This document shows, one piece after another, positions 4,981 through 5,007 of a stretch of 5,007 nt of DNA. Numbering within the stretch: position 1 is the stretch's first letter; each line of letters begins with the position of its first letter. Source of the DNA: Acidobacteriota bacterium (GTDB lineage: Bacteria > Acidobacteriota > UBA4820 > DSQY01). The DNA lies in NCBI GenBank assembly GCA_021814085.1, contig JAKAJA010000173.1, forward strand, positions 1 to 5,007, read 5' to 3'. The notes below the pieces were generated by a model. The model was given only the letters and a program-made list of their open reading frames with translations. It was not told the DNA's origin and searched no databases. The position numbers and the translations under genes were made by a program.

Positions 4981-5007
4981 TCTCCGGCTCTCCGGCTCTC
5001 CGGCTCT
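4981..5007 (+). repeat. Octamer tandem repeat TCTCCGGC at right edge
   Basis: Three perfect copies of TCTCCGGC plus three further bases lie here and continue out of the window. The period equals that of the arrays upstream of secE, but the unit is unrelated in sequence. Confidence 0.85.

Noticed and set aside
4753..5007. Minus-strand frame open from the right edge to a stop at about 4753
   Set aside because: It has no good start in the window, is Arg/Ser-rich low-complexity, and ends by reading through the tRNA-like tail; open frames are common in DNA this GC-rich.

Overview
The window carries the secE–nusG–rplKAJL–rpoB block found in almost all bacteria. Every gene is on the minus strand, so transcription runs from right to left. 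The order is secE (4436-4645), nusG (3822-4427), rplK (3332-3757), rplA (2632-3321), rplJ (2103-2621), rplL (1622-1996) and the first 453 codons of rpoB (1-1359, leaving the window at the left edge). The products are a Sec translocase subunit, a transcription elongation factor, the ribosomal stalk proteins L11, L1, L10 and L7/L12, and the beta subunit of RNA polymerase. The DNA is GC-rich with strong Shine-Dalgarno sites. The proteins look like those of a GC-rich non-model bacterium. The short beta segment between the conserved GVFF and IIPARGSW blocks lacks the KTHSSGK stretch of proteobacteria. This hints at an acidobacterial or similar uncultured lineage, but the assignment is tentative.

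The genes are tightly packed: 8 nt separate secE and nusG, 10 nt separate rplK and rplA, and 10 nt separate rplA and rplJ. Three larger gaps are not empty. The nusG–rplK gap (64 nt) and the rplJ–rplL gap (106 nt) each hold four tandem copies of a related 7-bp unit. The rplL–rpoB gap (262 nt) holds a strong hairpin followed by four U's, placed where many bacteria attenuate rpoBC relative to the ribosomal genes, and a second stable hairpin nearer rpoB.

Upstream of secE, 4646-5007 has no protein gene. It holds two 32-bp arrays of 8-bp units in opposite orientation. Next comes an approximately 200-bp GC-rich block whose two ends both look like tRNA 3' ends (T-loop to CCA) pointing outward. A third 8-bp tandem array runs off the right edge. 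A tRNA-Trp gene is common in this position, but no intact tRNA can be folded here.

The most unusual coding feature is in RpoB. About 65 residues carrying four cysteine pairs, in the pattern of two zinc ribbons, interrupt the conserved N-terminal block between YNLGD and VDECQERG.
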